A model generated the notes under the pieces. It saw nothing but the letters and a program-made list of their open reading frames with translations, did no database searches and was not told the DNA's origin. A stretch of DNA of 64,000 nt from Cephalotus follicularis (lineage: Eukaryota > Streptophyta > Magnoliopsida > Oxalidales > Cephalotaceae). Location of the stretch: positions 62,001-126,000 of the forward strand of contig BDDD01003377.1 in assembly GCA_001972305.1 (NCBI GenBank). Reading direction: 5' to 3'. This document shows, piece by piece, positions 32,684-45,279 of this stretch (position 1 is its first letter; the number at the start of each line of letters is the position of its first letter). Made by a program: the position numbers and the translations under genes.

Positions 32684-34781
32684 TGTCACGCCCCGAATCG
32701 TGGGTTGGGCCTCACAATCTGACATGTGGCAATCCGTACATTTCCTTTATCCATTTCCAAACCATAAAATTTAAAACATAATAATCATCATGATAAATTA
32801 TTTATGTAATGTGTGGATATACAGACCCAATTTAATATAAGGAAAATACTCTGCTACAAACCAGCAGGTTATAAAACCAAATACATAACATTGCTTACAA
32901 AAACCAACTGTAGGAGCGCATTGCCGAGGAGAAGGACTTATTCTTCTCTTTATCCTTGCTGCTGCTGTCGAGGTGCTCCACTAAAGCCTGGATCTGTATC
33001 TGAACCTAGCCCATTCAGAGAATGGGTCAGCAACTTAAGGGGTTGTATAGGAAGCCACATGTACGGCACATACCAGGGAAACAAACAATACAAGCAGAGG
33101 AAGAATGCATGCATGCCTTAACATAAGTGCAGACCTCAATGTATCAAAACATATAAGCCATTCTTTGTCCTCGGACTACTCTACTCAAACCATACCATAC
33201 ACATGCATTACAGAGGAGACAAGTCCGGTATCCTATGGTCTGGTTGTCTACATGGTTCACCTTTAGGATCACTTGCCAGCGGAATTCAATCTCGGGATCC
33301 CCTACTGAGCAGAATTCACCCTTTTCTCACTTGCCCGCGGAAGTCCCCCTTGAGATCACCTGCTAACGGCGGAATTCACCCGTAGGTTCACCATTAAGTG
33401 GATTCACCCGAGGATCACCTGCCTATCAAAATTCACCCCTTATGTTCACTTGCTCAGCGAAATTCTCTCCCTCTGGGTTCATCTGCTTGGGACAATCTCT
33501 ATATGGATTCGCTCTTTAAGCTCACCTACTATAGGACGTCTCATATCCATCATACATCCTTTGGCAGAGGAGGAACTCTGCTCGGTAATGCACTGACCCT
33601 TCGTTAGCTCGGCACCCTTAGCGCTATGCATTGCTCCTCATACTTATACTTGGTATGATCTTATACCAATCCTTTAAGCAGAGGAGGAACTCTACTCTGC
33701 TCGGACTCTTGGTCCGGCTTGGCGCTCCTCGAGCGCCTTACTCTTCATTCCTTCTCGTACTTGGGGAAAATATCCTCTCCAAGCATTAATTACCTCTGGC
33801 CTTTATGACTGAGGAGGTCCTCGGACACATGCTTTGGGATCCTCGGACGCATGCTTTGGGACGCATGCTTTGGGATCCTCGGACGCATGCCTTGGGATGC
33901 ATGCTTTGGATCCACGGACTAGTCCTCCTCAAAAAAGTCATACTTCGGTACCATGGCTCCTTGGGAACATTTTCTCCTCGGCAATATGCTCCTCGGCCAT
34001 TATGCTCCTCGGCCATCACTTCATCTCTAAGTGCTTTCCAAGCACTGAAGCATTCCACATAACAGTTCCAAGGTAAAAAGACAGGATCCTAATCTAACAA
34101 ACACAAACAATCATAAGAACAACACACAACAACACACACATTCAAACAAAGCAAAGAACACCACACACAAACACACAAGTTGGTCGGCGCTCGGACATGA
34201 AGCAACCTACCTGGAGAATGGTTGGAAATGGAGATGGCTTGGTTCTTCTTGAACTATTGACTTCCTTCTGGCCGAGGACTGCTACACGCTTAGATTGCCT
34301 TTCCCTTCACTCTTGCATAGTTTCCTTTGCTTCCAGGAGATGGGTATTTATATACAGGACAGGAACTCTCCCGAGGAAGGCCCCATCTTGTCTTCTTCTT
34401 CCTTTTTATCAGCATCCGGCCCCATCTCCTACAACTCTCACTTTTCTCTTGATTTCTCTAGAGAGTGTGCAAGAAAATGCCAAAAAACGTGTCTCCCGAC
34501 TATCACCAACCTTTTATAGTCACAAGTGGAAGAATCTATAACTTCCTACACAATTCCAGTGGATGCAGGCCATATCTAGCGCTTGGGCCGACCTCCTCCT
34601 TTGGGCCTTCTCTTCTTTCATTCACTTTTGGGCTCAATATCAACACTTCCAAACCAGCCCAAGGAAAGAAAAGCATTTCCTTTAAGCTCAAAATAGCATA
34701 AAGCCTTACCCCATTTTGCTCCAAATGAGAGAAAGGAATTCCAAGGACCAATAATACTTTATAATATTTAGGGTTCTTACA
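32684..34781 (-). repeat. Solo LTR, Ty3/gypsy type, 2,098 bp
   Basis: Plus-strand ends TGTCACGCCCCGAATCG and TTAGGGTTCTTACA are bounded by a perfect 5-bp TSD TAGCG (32,679-32,683 and 34,782-34,786), and removing it rejoins the copia integrase. No internal region is present, so it is a solo LTR left by LTR-LTR recombination. The GGGGCGTGACA end puts it on the minus strand, as in the other gypsy LTRs here. It contains two degenerate tandem arrays, one at 33,270-33,480 with GAATTCACCC-type units and one at 33,818-33,918. Confidence 0.9.
33818..33918. repeat. Short tandem repeat, GGATCCTCGGACGCATGCTTT unit
   Basis: Four to five imperfect copies of a ~21-bp unit (TCCTCGGACGCATGCTTTGG), some shortened, inside the solo LTR. 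Two clean units abut two half units. Confidence 0.8.
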
Positions 34782-37157
34782 TAGCGGCCTTCCCCTTACC
34801 TTCTGAAATCATTCTTTTGACACTTACGTTTATCTAATTAATCATCTCCCTACACCTGTCCTCAATCATTCCTCTCCTCTTGCAAAAGCTTTTAACCGAT
34901 CTCCTGACTACTCCTTTTTAAAAAAATTTTAGTTGTGCTTGTTATCCGTTCCTTCGTCCCTATAATAAACACAAGCTTGAATACCGATCTCAACAATGTG
35001 TTTTTCTGGGTTTCTCCTCCAAGCACAAGGGATACAAGTGCTTTCATGTTGACTCAGGTCGTCTATTTATATCCAGACATGTGGTGTTTGATGAACTCCA
35101 TTTCCCTTTCTTAACTTCTACAAATATAAATCCAGCTCCTTTTTCTAATATTTGGTTCCCTACTAGTCAGCCCATATCAGCAAAACAACCCAGTCAATCT
35201 CACAATGTTTCTTATCCCTTCTCCACTCCTTCTCCTCTTTATCTATAAAGCCCAGCACACTACAGCCCAACCCTTCTAACAGGCCAAACTCTGGGCCTGT
35301 TTACATCTCTAATTAGGCTCCAATTCCTTTAGTAACTCCACCTTCAGTCCATCAACCCAATCATTCTTTATCTCATGAGCCCAATCAAACCAGCCCATCT
35401 CCCTCTCTCATCACTGACTCTTCAATGTCGTCACCTCCTCCACCCTCAGTCCTGGTTGCCTCTCCTAAGTCACCTTCACCACCTCTTAATACCCATCCCA
35501 TGGTCACTTACAACAAAGACGACACTCGAATCCAAAAAATTCCCAAAAGCTTTGTCTCTACCCGTCACCCTCTACCTCAGGTCCTACTTGCCACATCCTC
35601 TAATTTGGTTGAACCCTCCTTTTACACTCAGGCAAGCAAGTCTCCGGAATGGCGTGAAACGATGAATGGGAAGTTCAATGCCTTGTTGAGCAATGGTACA
35701 TGGGTTCTCACCCCATTTCCGATCAGTCATAATATCATTGGCTCAAAATGGGTATTCAAAATCAAGCAGAATTCTGATGGCTCGATTGAGAGGTATAAAG
35801 CTTGCTTGGTTGCCAAGGGGTATAGCCAAGAACATGGCCTTGATTATGCTGATACTTTCAGTCCAGCCCACAACAATTCGCACAATGCTCACTCTGGAAG
35901 TTGCCTCTGCCTGGCCCATTCGTCAACTTGACGTACACAATGCCTTTTTGCACGACAACATTTCTGAAGACCTCTATATGCAACAACCCCCTGGCTTTAT
36001 TCATCCTCAGTTTCCTCACCATGTGTGCCAGCTTCGCAAGTCCCTCTATGGTTTGAAACAGGCCCCTCGCGCTTGGTTCGAGCGTTCAGCTTGCTTCTCC
36101 TCTGTTGTGGCTTCACAGGTTCAAAAACCGATTCTTCTCTTTTTATTTACAGGCAACACTCCACAGTCACTTACTTATTAGTCTATGTTGATGATATAAT
36201 TATAACTGGAAACTCTAAGTTACACCTTGATGAGTTGCTCTCTAAGTTGGGTTTTGAGTTCTCTATTAAGGATTTTGGTCCTCTTCGGTATTTTTTGGGC
36301 ATTGAGGTGACTCCGACGACCACTAGCCTCATCTTATCGCAACAGAAATACATCACTGATCTTCTTATCAAATCCAAAATGGATTGTGCAAAACCCATTA
36401 CCACACCTATTTCCACCACCTCTACTCTCTCTAAGCATTTTGGCAAGCCACTTCCCAATCCAACGGAATATCAAAGTTTAGTCGAAGCTCTACAATATGT
36501 TACACTCACAAGACCGGACATTTCATTTGCCGTTAATAAAGTCTGCCAGTTTATGGCTACACCTACAGATATCCATTGGTCACTTGTCAAACGAATCCTT
36601 CGCTACCTTAAAGGTTCACTTCATTATGGTCTTCATCTTCAACGATCCCCCTCTCGATCTCTCACTGCATATTCTGAAGCCGATTGGGCCAGCTGTCCGG
36701 ATGACAGGAAATCCACTTGTGGTTACTTAATTATTCTCGGACCAAACCTGATTTCATGGCAATCTCGTAAGCAACAAACAGTTGCACGATCGAGTACTGA
36801 AAGTGAATATAGAGCACTTACGTTGGCCACAGCTGAAATTACTTGGTTACAGTTTCTTCTTAGTGAGTTGGGTGTCTGCTTACCTCATTCCCCCATTCCC
36901 CCATTCTTTGGTGTGATAACATTGGTGCCACGCATCTCTCTGCGAATCCTGTCTTCCATGCTCGTACTAAGCACATCAAAATTGATTTTCATTTCGTGCG
37001 AGATAAAGTTGCTAAACGTACGTGATTTGCAAGTACACTTTATATCCACCCAGGACCAACTCGCGGACATTCTCACAAAAAGATTACCATCTGGTCGATT
37101 CTCAAGCTTACGATCCAAACTTCAACTGTTACCACGGTCGTTGAGTTTGCGGGGGGA
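34782..37157 (+). pseudogene. Copia pol, integrase C-end, RT and RNase H
   Basis: After the TSD the copia frame resumes. The integrase C-terminal part includes QQCVFLGFSSKHKGYKC (about 35,000). RT begins at about 35,640 ([21 protein letters not shown], then [18 protein letters not shown]), with FLHDN at about 35,945 and YGLKQAPRAW at about 36,050. The active site YVDDIIITGNS is at about 36,183-36,215. RNase H follows (YSEADWASCPDDRKSTCGY, QTVARSSTESEYRAL). Frameshifts occur near 35,870, 36,100 and 36,900, and stops occur in the integrase tail, so it is inactive. The motifs fit the Ale/Retrofit group of copia elements, from memory. A PPT-like GCGGGGGGA ends it. Confidence 0.85.
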
Positions 37158-37346
37158 TGTTAGGATTTAGAATTAGTTAGAAATCAGTTGAGAATGATCC
37201 GACATTATTTGTCTGTTGTGTGATATGTCAATGCCAGCTAATCATTTCAATACTTGTACAACAGTCTCTGTAGCATATATCTGTGTATATAAACACACAT
37301 TGTAACTAACAGATTAATTAATTATTGAATAGAATTTACATCTTCA
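37158..37346 (+). repeat. 3' LTR (type X) of chimeric copia element
   Basis: 189 bp from TGTTAGGATTTAG to TTACATCTTCA, directly after the polypurine run. Its TATA-like TATATAAACACAC is near 37,287. It has no evident similarity to the 5' LTR at 31,267-31,504. Confidence 0.75.
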
Positions 37347-38093
37347 ACTCTCCAACAGTATTTTTTCACCATTCTTTTCTAGAGAAGGTTGGTCATCCAA
37401 CTCAGGGGATTCATTGTTTATGTGGCATTGTGATGGAGCTGAAAAATCTTTTTTTTTATATTAGTAAAAATATATGCCGAAAAAAACTCTAAAACAAAAA
37501 TCTTACCTTATAAAAAATGAATATATTGGATCATCTTATATATTATCAGGCTTAGGTGTTGAATTACCTAAAAACGACATGCTTACAATTTATATTTTAT
37601 AAATTTGACCGTTCTATTTGATAATCTATATGTGTAGATCATACATATCTATTTTAAAAAGAATTGAAATTCTCTAATTATTTCATTATCATATAACAAT
37701 TTTAATGATTAAGCTAGTTTTTCCTTATATCCAGTTATAACGGTTCAAATTGTTATATGAAAACGAAATATTTAGAAGTATTCAATCGACTTGAAAATTT
37801 GTATATATGATCTACATATATAGATAATTAAACACAACAGTTGAATTTGTAAAAAACAATTCGTAAATATATCGTTTTTAAGTGATCCAATACCTAAATT
37901 CAATCTAACATTTAAAGCGATTCAATATATTTATTTTCTTCTATAAAAAATAACTGTTTTAGAAATGGACGCCCCTATTATCCAAGCAAGGGCTATTTTC
38001 GCACTTGTGACGTGTGCTAATCATCATTTTGAGCAAACATCTCTTGGTTACACTTGAGCCAACCTCCAAAAAGTGATAGAGACTATGGATCAA
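37346..38093. repeat. Direct repeat R2 flanking chimeric copia element
   Basis: This is the second copy of the ~740-bp host segment at 30,526-31,266, in direct orientation, with perhaps 10-15 per cent difference by eye. It begins at the end of the type X LTR. After its match to the R1 end (CTATGGATCA) it continues into AAACCAATTAG, the sequence expected if no LTR had inserted there. Confidence 0.85.
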
Positions 38094-38153
38094 ACCAATT
38101 AGTATAAATTTTGCAATGAAATTGATGAAGCTCGAAAGATTTCACAATTTTTT

Positions 38154-38932
38154 GGGTAAATTACACAAAAACACCTTAGTTTTACATCCGTTGACACTTT
38201 AGCACCTGAAGATTGCAAAATGACAAAGTCACACCTCATTATTAAAGTTCTTAACAGAAATTGCAAAGTACAATACTACCCTTATCAGTTATCGTTGACA
38301 ATGCAATACTACTGTTCCTTTCTAGCGAAATACAAAAGAAAGAAGAAGGTCTCTTCTCTAGTTAAACCCATGTCGTTCGTTTTGTTCCTTTGACAATAGG
38401 AAATCGCATCAACCACCGAGCGCCACCATGCCTTCAATACCCACTCAAATCCGTAGCTTCCATTGTCAATAACACAAACTCATAGCCGCAAAACAAAAAC
38501 ACCAAGATAGAGAGAATCTGTGAGATGAAAGAACAGGTGAGAAAGCAATAGAAACTAGAGAGAGCGACGAAGCCCACTTTTCCCCCTCTCCACTGGTGGG
38601 AGCTCTTGCTCCTGCCGCCAGCCCCCCTGCCCCATCCCTCCCCATAGCTCTGTCGGGTGCTATCTCCTTTTGCCATGCCCAATCTGGCAAATAAGTGTGT
38701 GTGTTTTAAGAGAGAGAGAGATCTGAAGGGGGTATTTTTGGTATTAATAAAATGTTATTAATATAATGCTGACGTGGCGGTGTAAAACTAAACGATCGAC
38801 TAACAGAAGATTAACGGCAGGTGTCTAACTGTCTACCAAACAGCATCATAAGTGTCAAAGTTTCTGTTTTAAATCTTCAGGTGCTAAAGTGTCAACGGAG
38901 ATAAAACTCAGGTGTTTTTGTGTAATTTACCC
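38154..38932. mobile_element. Non-autonomous Mutator-like element, 779 bp
   Basis: Ends GGGTAAATTACACAAAAACACC and the reverse complement of GGTGTTTTTGTGTAATTTACCC form inverted repeats of about 60 bp (including GACACTTTAGCACCTGAAGAT). A perfect 9-bp TSD CAATTTTTT flanks it (38,145-38,153 and 38,933-38,941). The middle (about 38,400-38,700) is distinctly GC-richer than the ends and neighbours and holds an 82-codon minus frame without recognised domains. This suggests a captured gene piece (Pack-MULE). Confidence 0.88.
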
Positions 38933-41900
38933 CAATTTTTTTAATAAGTTAGTACGATATTAACTATTTTGTAGATATGATATAAAACCTAAAATATAAT
39001 ACACATAACTTCTCTCATTCTAAATATTGAAGAAGCGAACATTCGATTGTGTAGAGGTAACATGTGAGTATGTGAAAAGAGTTTGTTGAGTGTAAATTCA
39101 ATAATCTTGATTCAATGCATTAGAAGAGTTGAACTTGAACTTGAAATCTCATGGGATGAGATCTTAAGTTTGATCACTTGAATTCTTATTATTTCAAATA
39201 TAAGAAAATACATTATATATATGAGAAAAATGAGTCTGTATAATCAAACTTATGTAGAGAATGCATTCACATGTTACTTTTTTTTAGATATATGACTTAT
39301 CTTTTAAAGATTTAACCATAGAATTTGATAATTTATATTTGTAGACTATTTTATATCAATTTTTAAGTCAATTAAATGTATTAAATTATTTAAAAAATAT
39401 ACAACAATTTTAATAATTATAATTATATATGAGAAAAAATAACTAAATAATTAAAATTGTTATATAAAAATAATATAACTATAAAAATTTAATTTACTTT
39501 AAAATTGATAATGACGGTCTTCATATATATATATATATATATATAGAATTTATAAAACATAAATCAGTACACACAAATTTATGACCCATCTTTCATTTAA
39601 GTCTAATCCTTAATACGATGTAAGCATAAATATAATTACCATTAGCATAAATATAGTATAAAATAAGTTTTCTTTTGTGAAAGTGGCCACTTTTTTCTAT
39701 ATTTTAATTTCAGAGTCGGGAGTGTATACGCAAGCAGTTGCATAATATGGTGAACAATGATTGCATTCAAATACAAAGTCTGACTTTTCAAATGACACGT
39801 CATCTCAAACGTCACTCCCCTCTCTTCTCCTTTTTCTCCTTCTTCTTCCTTCTCTGTATCCAGAATTGCGGATAATGACAAACGTAAACGTCGACACGTT
39901 TGCTGTCCGACATCAATAACTTTAAAGTAATACTAAACATCAATTTTTCAATTTCAACATTTGTCATTAAGGATGAACATGTGTCAATCATATTTGAAAA
40001 ATAAAACACAAATATTGGTATCATACTTTTACTTTAACGACACTGCTTGTTTTATATGACAGTTGTAATGACAGAGCAAGAATTTCATTCATTGGGACAA
40101 ACAGATAAATACCTTGTGTAGTAATGTATATATGATAAAAAATTATGTACATATTAGTGATTTGGTTTTTTACTTTTAAAAATCGATTAAAAAACAAAAA
40201 CGATTATTATATATATACGGTTATAGACAGTTATGTTACGAATTTTAGTAATAAATATATGATAAAAAAATAATAATACTTATAATAAATATTAATGTCA
40301 TTCTATAAAATTAACAAAACATTAAGTATAAATAAGTGAATATTAACAAAACATTAAGTATAAATAAGTGAATATTACAACACATAGATATGATCTAAAA
40401 CATAAATAATGCATTACTGAAGTAATCACATCGCAAAGTATGTAAAGTGGAGAAAAAAAATATTAAACGAAGCATCAAATTCAATTAAAAAATAGTAACA
40501 TCGTTAAACATCACTTTAAAATTTAAATTATATAATATAATAATTATTAAGTATTGATTAATGTTTATTAATTTTGTGCCTAATAATATATATAATAACG
40601 TAAATATAATTATATAAATTTAGAGTAAAAAAATAAGATAAAGAACATATGTTTTTGTATTTTTATCATTATCAAAAAGTTATTGTAGTGATGTTTAAGA
40701 CTTGACCTGAAATGTCAAACTTACATATATAAGGTTTTATATTTTTGTATGTTTTGTTTGTTTTTTTATATTGTTAAGAGAATATAACGGTACAGATGTA
40801 CACCTAAATTACAGCTGCAACAAAAAAATACGTATTTTATTCCGTAAATTTAAAAAATGTTTGAATACGTAAATTTTATTAATTGTTATGTATGCATGCA
40901 AAATAAACGTATAAAAACGCGTTTTTTACTAACTATAATAAAAACGTATATAATTATTATATATTAGTTTAGAAAAATAAACTCTTTTTTTTATAGAGTG
41001 TTTATCATAACAATATTTTACTATGAAAATGGTAAATTTCAACAAAATAAAAACACAATTAAAAAAATCTCTTCAAAACACATAATCGAGCATATATTAT
41101 ATGTGATTTATTTGTATTTTTTGAAGTTTACATTTTGATAAGAAATTATTGTAATCATTTTTTAAAAAAAATTAAAAAATTTAAGTTATGTATTACTTAT
41201 TATTTGATAAAAAACAAATCTCTCTTTCAAATATATAATATAACTAAGCATATAAATAACAACATCTATATATACGTACTACACAAGGATTTGAATTTGG
41301 AAATCCTAGATAATCTTCTCACGCTATTGCTATAAAATATGTCTTTATTAATGTATGTTTTTTTTTTTTTTACTAAAGTACAATTCTTTAACAATAAATG
41401 AATTTATCAAGAACAAAAGTATCAACGACGATATTCAGAGAGCAACGAAAAGAAATTTTAAGTTACAAAAAGCAGGCTGCATAGAGAACAAACCATCATA
41501 TTATCATTCATCATTGTTCCAGTTATAATCTATTAACAATATAATAAGGATATTTCAAAATTTTATTGGGTACCTACTAATATTATTTTAAATACTATAT
41601 AACAACTAAAAATTTTGGAAAGTTGAGAAGGGGCAATTACCCCCACTTTTATATTCATATTTTATAATTAATTGAGCATTGAGAAATTGATAAGACCATA
41701 TCAATTTAATGGTGAGATTACTTTTAATCCATGATAAAAGTAAGGTCAAACTGAAAATTTTTACATCAACGGTATGTAATTGGATTCCAATTCAAATTAT
41801 ATTATAAACAAAATAACACAAAAATTATAAAATCGTTAAAATTATTATGTATAGATCAAATATATAGTAAGAGATATTTAATAAATTTAAAAATTAACAT

Positions 41901-42830
41901 AAGTTATTTAAATACATAATACATTAAATTCAATGATTACATTTTTAAAATATATATCATAAGTAATTAACATTATCATTTCGGAAAATTCTTTGGGATA
42001 TCTTTCGAAATCTATAGTTTTAATGATAATATGATAAGATAGCAAGTAAATAAACTTACTTAATTACTTATCAAATGTACCCATTAGTGTCAATCTTATC
42101 TTCATTAAAATTTTTTTTGGCATCTCTTAAGATATTGTTCATATAAAATGTTTTGAGATATGAATACCTTTTTTAGCATTGTGCTTCCACTGCAAATCCA
42201 ATTATTAGATTTTTAAACTAAAAGTAGGTATGAGTATTATTTGCATACCATATTTTGAATTCTGAAGATAGACAATCAACATTAGATAAGGATAAGTTTT
42301 ATAATAATTTTTTTTAGTATTTAATAGTTTTATTTTCATTGACTTAATGTAAGAATCTCAATCTATGTGAAGAAATTTTCCAGGATATTCTCATGCGGCA
42401 AAAATTAATAACTTGTCAAATACTTAGGTTAAAAAATAATATCCTACTATAAATAAAAGAAATTATTTTTATACATATCCCTAAATCAATGTCTTTTTTT
42501 TGAGTTGTTCTATTATCTATCTTATACTTTAGAAGGTATGTAAAATATTATGATATATATAAATATAAAATTATTTAATATATGATCTTATAAAATTATT
42601 TAATTATCTAAATTTTTATTATAATATTATATTGAATCAAATAAAAATTCTAAAAAAGAAAAAAAAAATCAATTTAAAAGATGTACCCTGCACGTTAGCG
42701 TAACAAACGAACTTGTAATAAAGTCATATTTTATTTTCTTGTTCTTTTTTTTATTTGCAATATATATATTTAAAAAACATTCCCGAAAAATCTACATTTT
42801 CCATGAAAGTAATGGGACAGCGTTCGCCCA
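38933..42830. other. AT-rich intergenic DNA
   Basis: No gene was recognised. It holds an AT microsatellite at about 39,522-39,545, a 32-bp tandem duplication at 40,311-40,376, and many short ORFs typical of AT-rich spacer. The last few hundred bases before 42,830 are the likely promoter region of the serine acetyltransferase gene. Confidence 0.6.
40311..40376. repeat. 32-bp tandem duplication
   Basis: Two copies of a unit beginning TTAACAAAACATTAAGTATA stand head to tail without visible differences. Confidence 0.85.
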
Positions 42831-42831
42831 C

Positions 42832-42839
42832 TATATAAG
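42832..42839 (+). promoter_or_regulatory. TATA box of serine acetyltransferase gene
   Basis: TATATAAG lies 106 bp before the ATG and is followed by a CT-rich leader with CTCTCCACAAACCTCTCC, typical of plant core promoters. Confidence 0.7.
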
Positions 42840-42944
42840 AACCCACCTTGTTTTTCTCTCCACAAACCTCTCCTCTCTTCACACACATCACCACTTTTCT
42901 CTCTAACCAAACACAAGAGGGCATCCTTATCCCTCTGTTCCATA

Positions 42945-43970
42945 ATGGCAGCTTGTGTTGAAACTTCAAGAACAGACACCTCTCAACTTTCCCAGAATCC
43001 AAACCGGTCAACAAAAGATGATCATGGCTTCAAGTACGTGAAATATTGGAGACCAAGTTTCAATAATCATGTTTCTGGCATACCCTTTTGCAAGAACCAC
43101 ACAAATTTTATACCCGCACGTAGAGCTGTTGATGATGATCATGATCCAGGAGAGGAGAGTGATGATCTGTGGGTCAAAATGCAAGATGAGGCTAGATCAG
43201 ATGTTGAACAAGAGCCAATACTGTCAAAGTACTATCAAACTTCAATCTTGTCTCAAGAATCACTCCAGAGCGCCTTAGCAAACCATTTATCAGTCAAGTT
43301 GAGCAATTTAAGCCTTCCTAGTGGTACCTTGTTTGAAATTTTCCAAGGGGTATTTTTAGAGGATCATGAAATCGTAAAAGCTGTAACCCATGATTTGAAA
43401 GCAGTTAAAGAGAGAGACCCTGCATGTGTAAGTCATGCGCATTGTTTCTTGAATTTTAAAGGGTTTCTTGCCTGCCAAGCACACAGAGTAGCACATAAGC
43501 TATGGTCACAAGGTCGCCAAAGTTTAGCCCTATTGATACAGAATAGGGTTTCTGAAGTTTTTGCAGTGGATATTCATCCCGGAGCCAAAATTGGAAGAGG
43601 ATTATTGCTCGATCATGCCACTGGATTAGTGGTTGGAGAGACTGCAGTGATAGGAAATAATGTGTCCATCTTACATAATGTGACCCTAGGGGGCACTGGC
43701 AAGGTTTGTGGTGATAGGCACCCAAAGATTGGTGATGGGGTTTTGATAGGGGCAGGGACTTGTATATTGGGTAATATTAGGATCGGTGATGGGGCTAAAA
43801 TTGGCGCTGGTTCGGTGGTGTTAAAGGATGTGCCACCAAGGACAACCGCTGTTGGTAACCCTGCAAGGTTGCTCGGAGGGAAGGAGAACCCATTTAAGCT
43901 TGATAGGATTCCTAGTCTTACCATGGACCAAACTTCTCATATAACTGAATGGTCTGATTATGTGATTTAA
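42945..43970 (+). CDS. SAT: Serine O-acetyltransferase
   Basis: An intronless frame of 341 residues. It transfers acetyl from acetyl-CoA to L-serine, giving O-acetylserine for cysteine synthesis, and forms the cysteine synthase complex with O-acetylserine (thiol) lyase. The N-terminal SATase domain starts at DLWVKMQDEARSD (about 74). The left-handed beta-helix of hexapeptide repeats spans about 200-315 with the catalytic-site DHATG and the HNVTLGGTGK acetyl-CoA loop. The C-terminus SDYVI ends in the Ile that inserts into the lyase active site. The start is supported by the TATA box and by the MAACVETSRT opening, which resembles plastidic SERAT2-type proteins from memory. The first ~70 residues lack the usual Ser/Thr richness, so plastid versus cytosol is open. 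No breaks. Confidence 0.96.
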   Translation: MAACVETSRTDTSQLSQNPNRSTKDDHGFKYVKYWRPSFNNHVSGIPFCKNHTNFIPARRAVDDDHDPGEESDDLWVKMQDEARSDVEQEPILSKYYQTSILSQESLQSALANHLSVKLSNLSLPSGTLFEIFQGVFLEDHEIVKAVTHDLKAVKERDPACVSHAHCFLNFKGFLACQAHRVAHKLWSQGRQSLALLIQNRVSEVFAVDIHPGAKIGRGLLLDHATGLVVGETAVIGNNVSILHNVTLGGTGKVCGDRHPKIGDGVLIGAGTCILGNIRIGDGAKIGAGSVVLKDVPPRTTAVGNPARLLGGKENPFKLDRIPSLTMDQTSHITEWSDYVI

Positions 43971-45270
43971 GAGGTCTGTTTTCATTTATTTCAGTCATAA
44001 AGTTTCAATTTTTATTAGAATTTTCTTGGTATTGGAGCTTCTTTGTCTGTGATACAAGTGAGAATTGAAAGTTCTCCTGTAGCAAACAGAGAACCCTTGA
44101 GATCAGAATTATGCTAATTAGGCATCATCGTGCATATATTTAGAGTTTGTATCACCGTGTAATGCCAAGAGTGTAATAAATACAAATCTGAGCATGTTTA
44201 TGCTTGTTCTTTACTTTTTCATATTGAGATCTTTCTTTATTAGTTATATAATTACTTTTTAGCAGATATGTGATTGTGTATGCAATTGGAGATGAAATGA
44301 TAACATATATATTGAAGATGAAGATTAGGAGCTGAGTTTTGGTTTAAGGGAAAGGAATTCACAAGATTAGAGTTGTTCTTGTTTAGACCATTTGCTGGTG
44401 AGTTGTGATTTCATAATCTAAATGTTTTTTTGATCATTCATTGACATTTTCCACTCGTCCTTGCCAAACGTGGACGCTTATTGGCAAGATTAAATTTGGT
44501 GTCCCCATGTTCCTTTTTTTTTTTTTTTTTTAATATTATCATTCATTATCTATCACTTAAAACAAAACACGCTCCCATTAATAAGTTTATAAACATTTGT
44601 ATTTTTTTTCCTAAAAAAAAAAAGCTTAGATAATGAATATAATTCAGATAACGTTGTAAAATAATTATGAATTACTATTCAATCCATCTTTACTATTCCA
44701 TTAATAGGATCTTATTTCAATAATTCTAAACCATTATAAAATACATATATTATTATGAAGTTTTGAACTCATAATAAGATAATTTCTCATTCTATATTTT
44801 TATTTGTTATTTAATTTCTATTAGTTTATAACACGTTATCAGCATGAGACTCTGTCTAATACCATTATAAATAAGCATGTATTATAATGAAGTTTTTAAA
44901 TTTGAAGTTATTTAAATTAGTCTTTCATATATATATAAAATAAAGTTTCGTGATACTATTGTTTGTGTGGATTATCGACGGCGTATGAAAACGTATGTCT
45001 CTATTATTATTTTATTATATTACTTACCTGTACAGATCATCACACACGTGGTGTAAAACATTTTTGTGATTTACTGTTCTTAAGGTACTATTTATCTATT
45101 GAAATTGTTCCATACTTAGCGATAAATTATATATTTAATATCTAGTTATATCATCGTTAACTGTTTTATATATTTATATTATTTATTTTATGATCAAATT
45201 TACTTATTGTAATTATCTAATACTCGGAAAAAATGCGTTCTAAAGTAGTAGAACTTGAATAAAAGAAAAA
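43971..45270. other. SAT 3' flank and AT-rich spacer
   Basis: The first 200-250 bp is the likely 3' UTR. Then there is AT-rich DNA with a long T run at 44,514-44,532. Nothing else was recognised. Confidence 0.55.
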
Positions 45271-45279
45271 CTTTATATT

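Noticed and set aside
33805..34062. Opposed ORFs with RTHALG / ACVRGSQSM repeats that resemble a repeat protein
   Set aside because: They come from the 21-bp tandem array in the solo LTR and appear on both strands.
43456..43924. Minus-strand ORFs antisense to the acetyltransferase gene
   Set aside because: Shadows of a strongly coding gene. No independent start context or domain.
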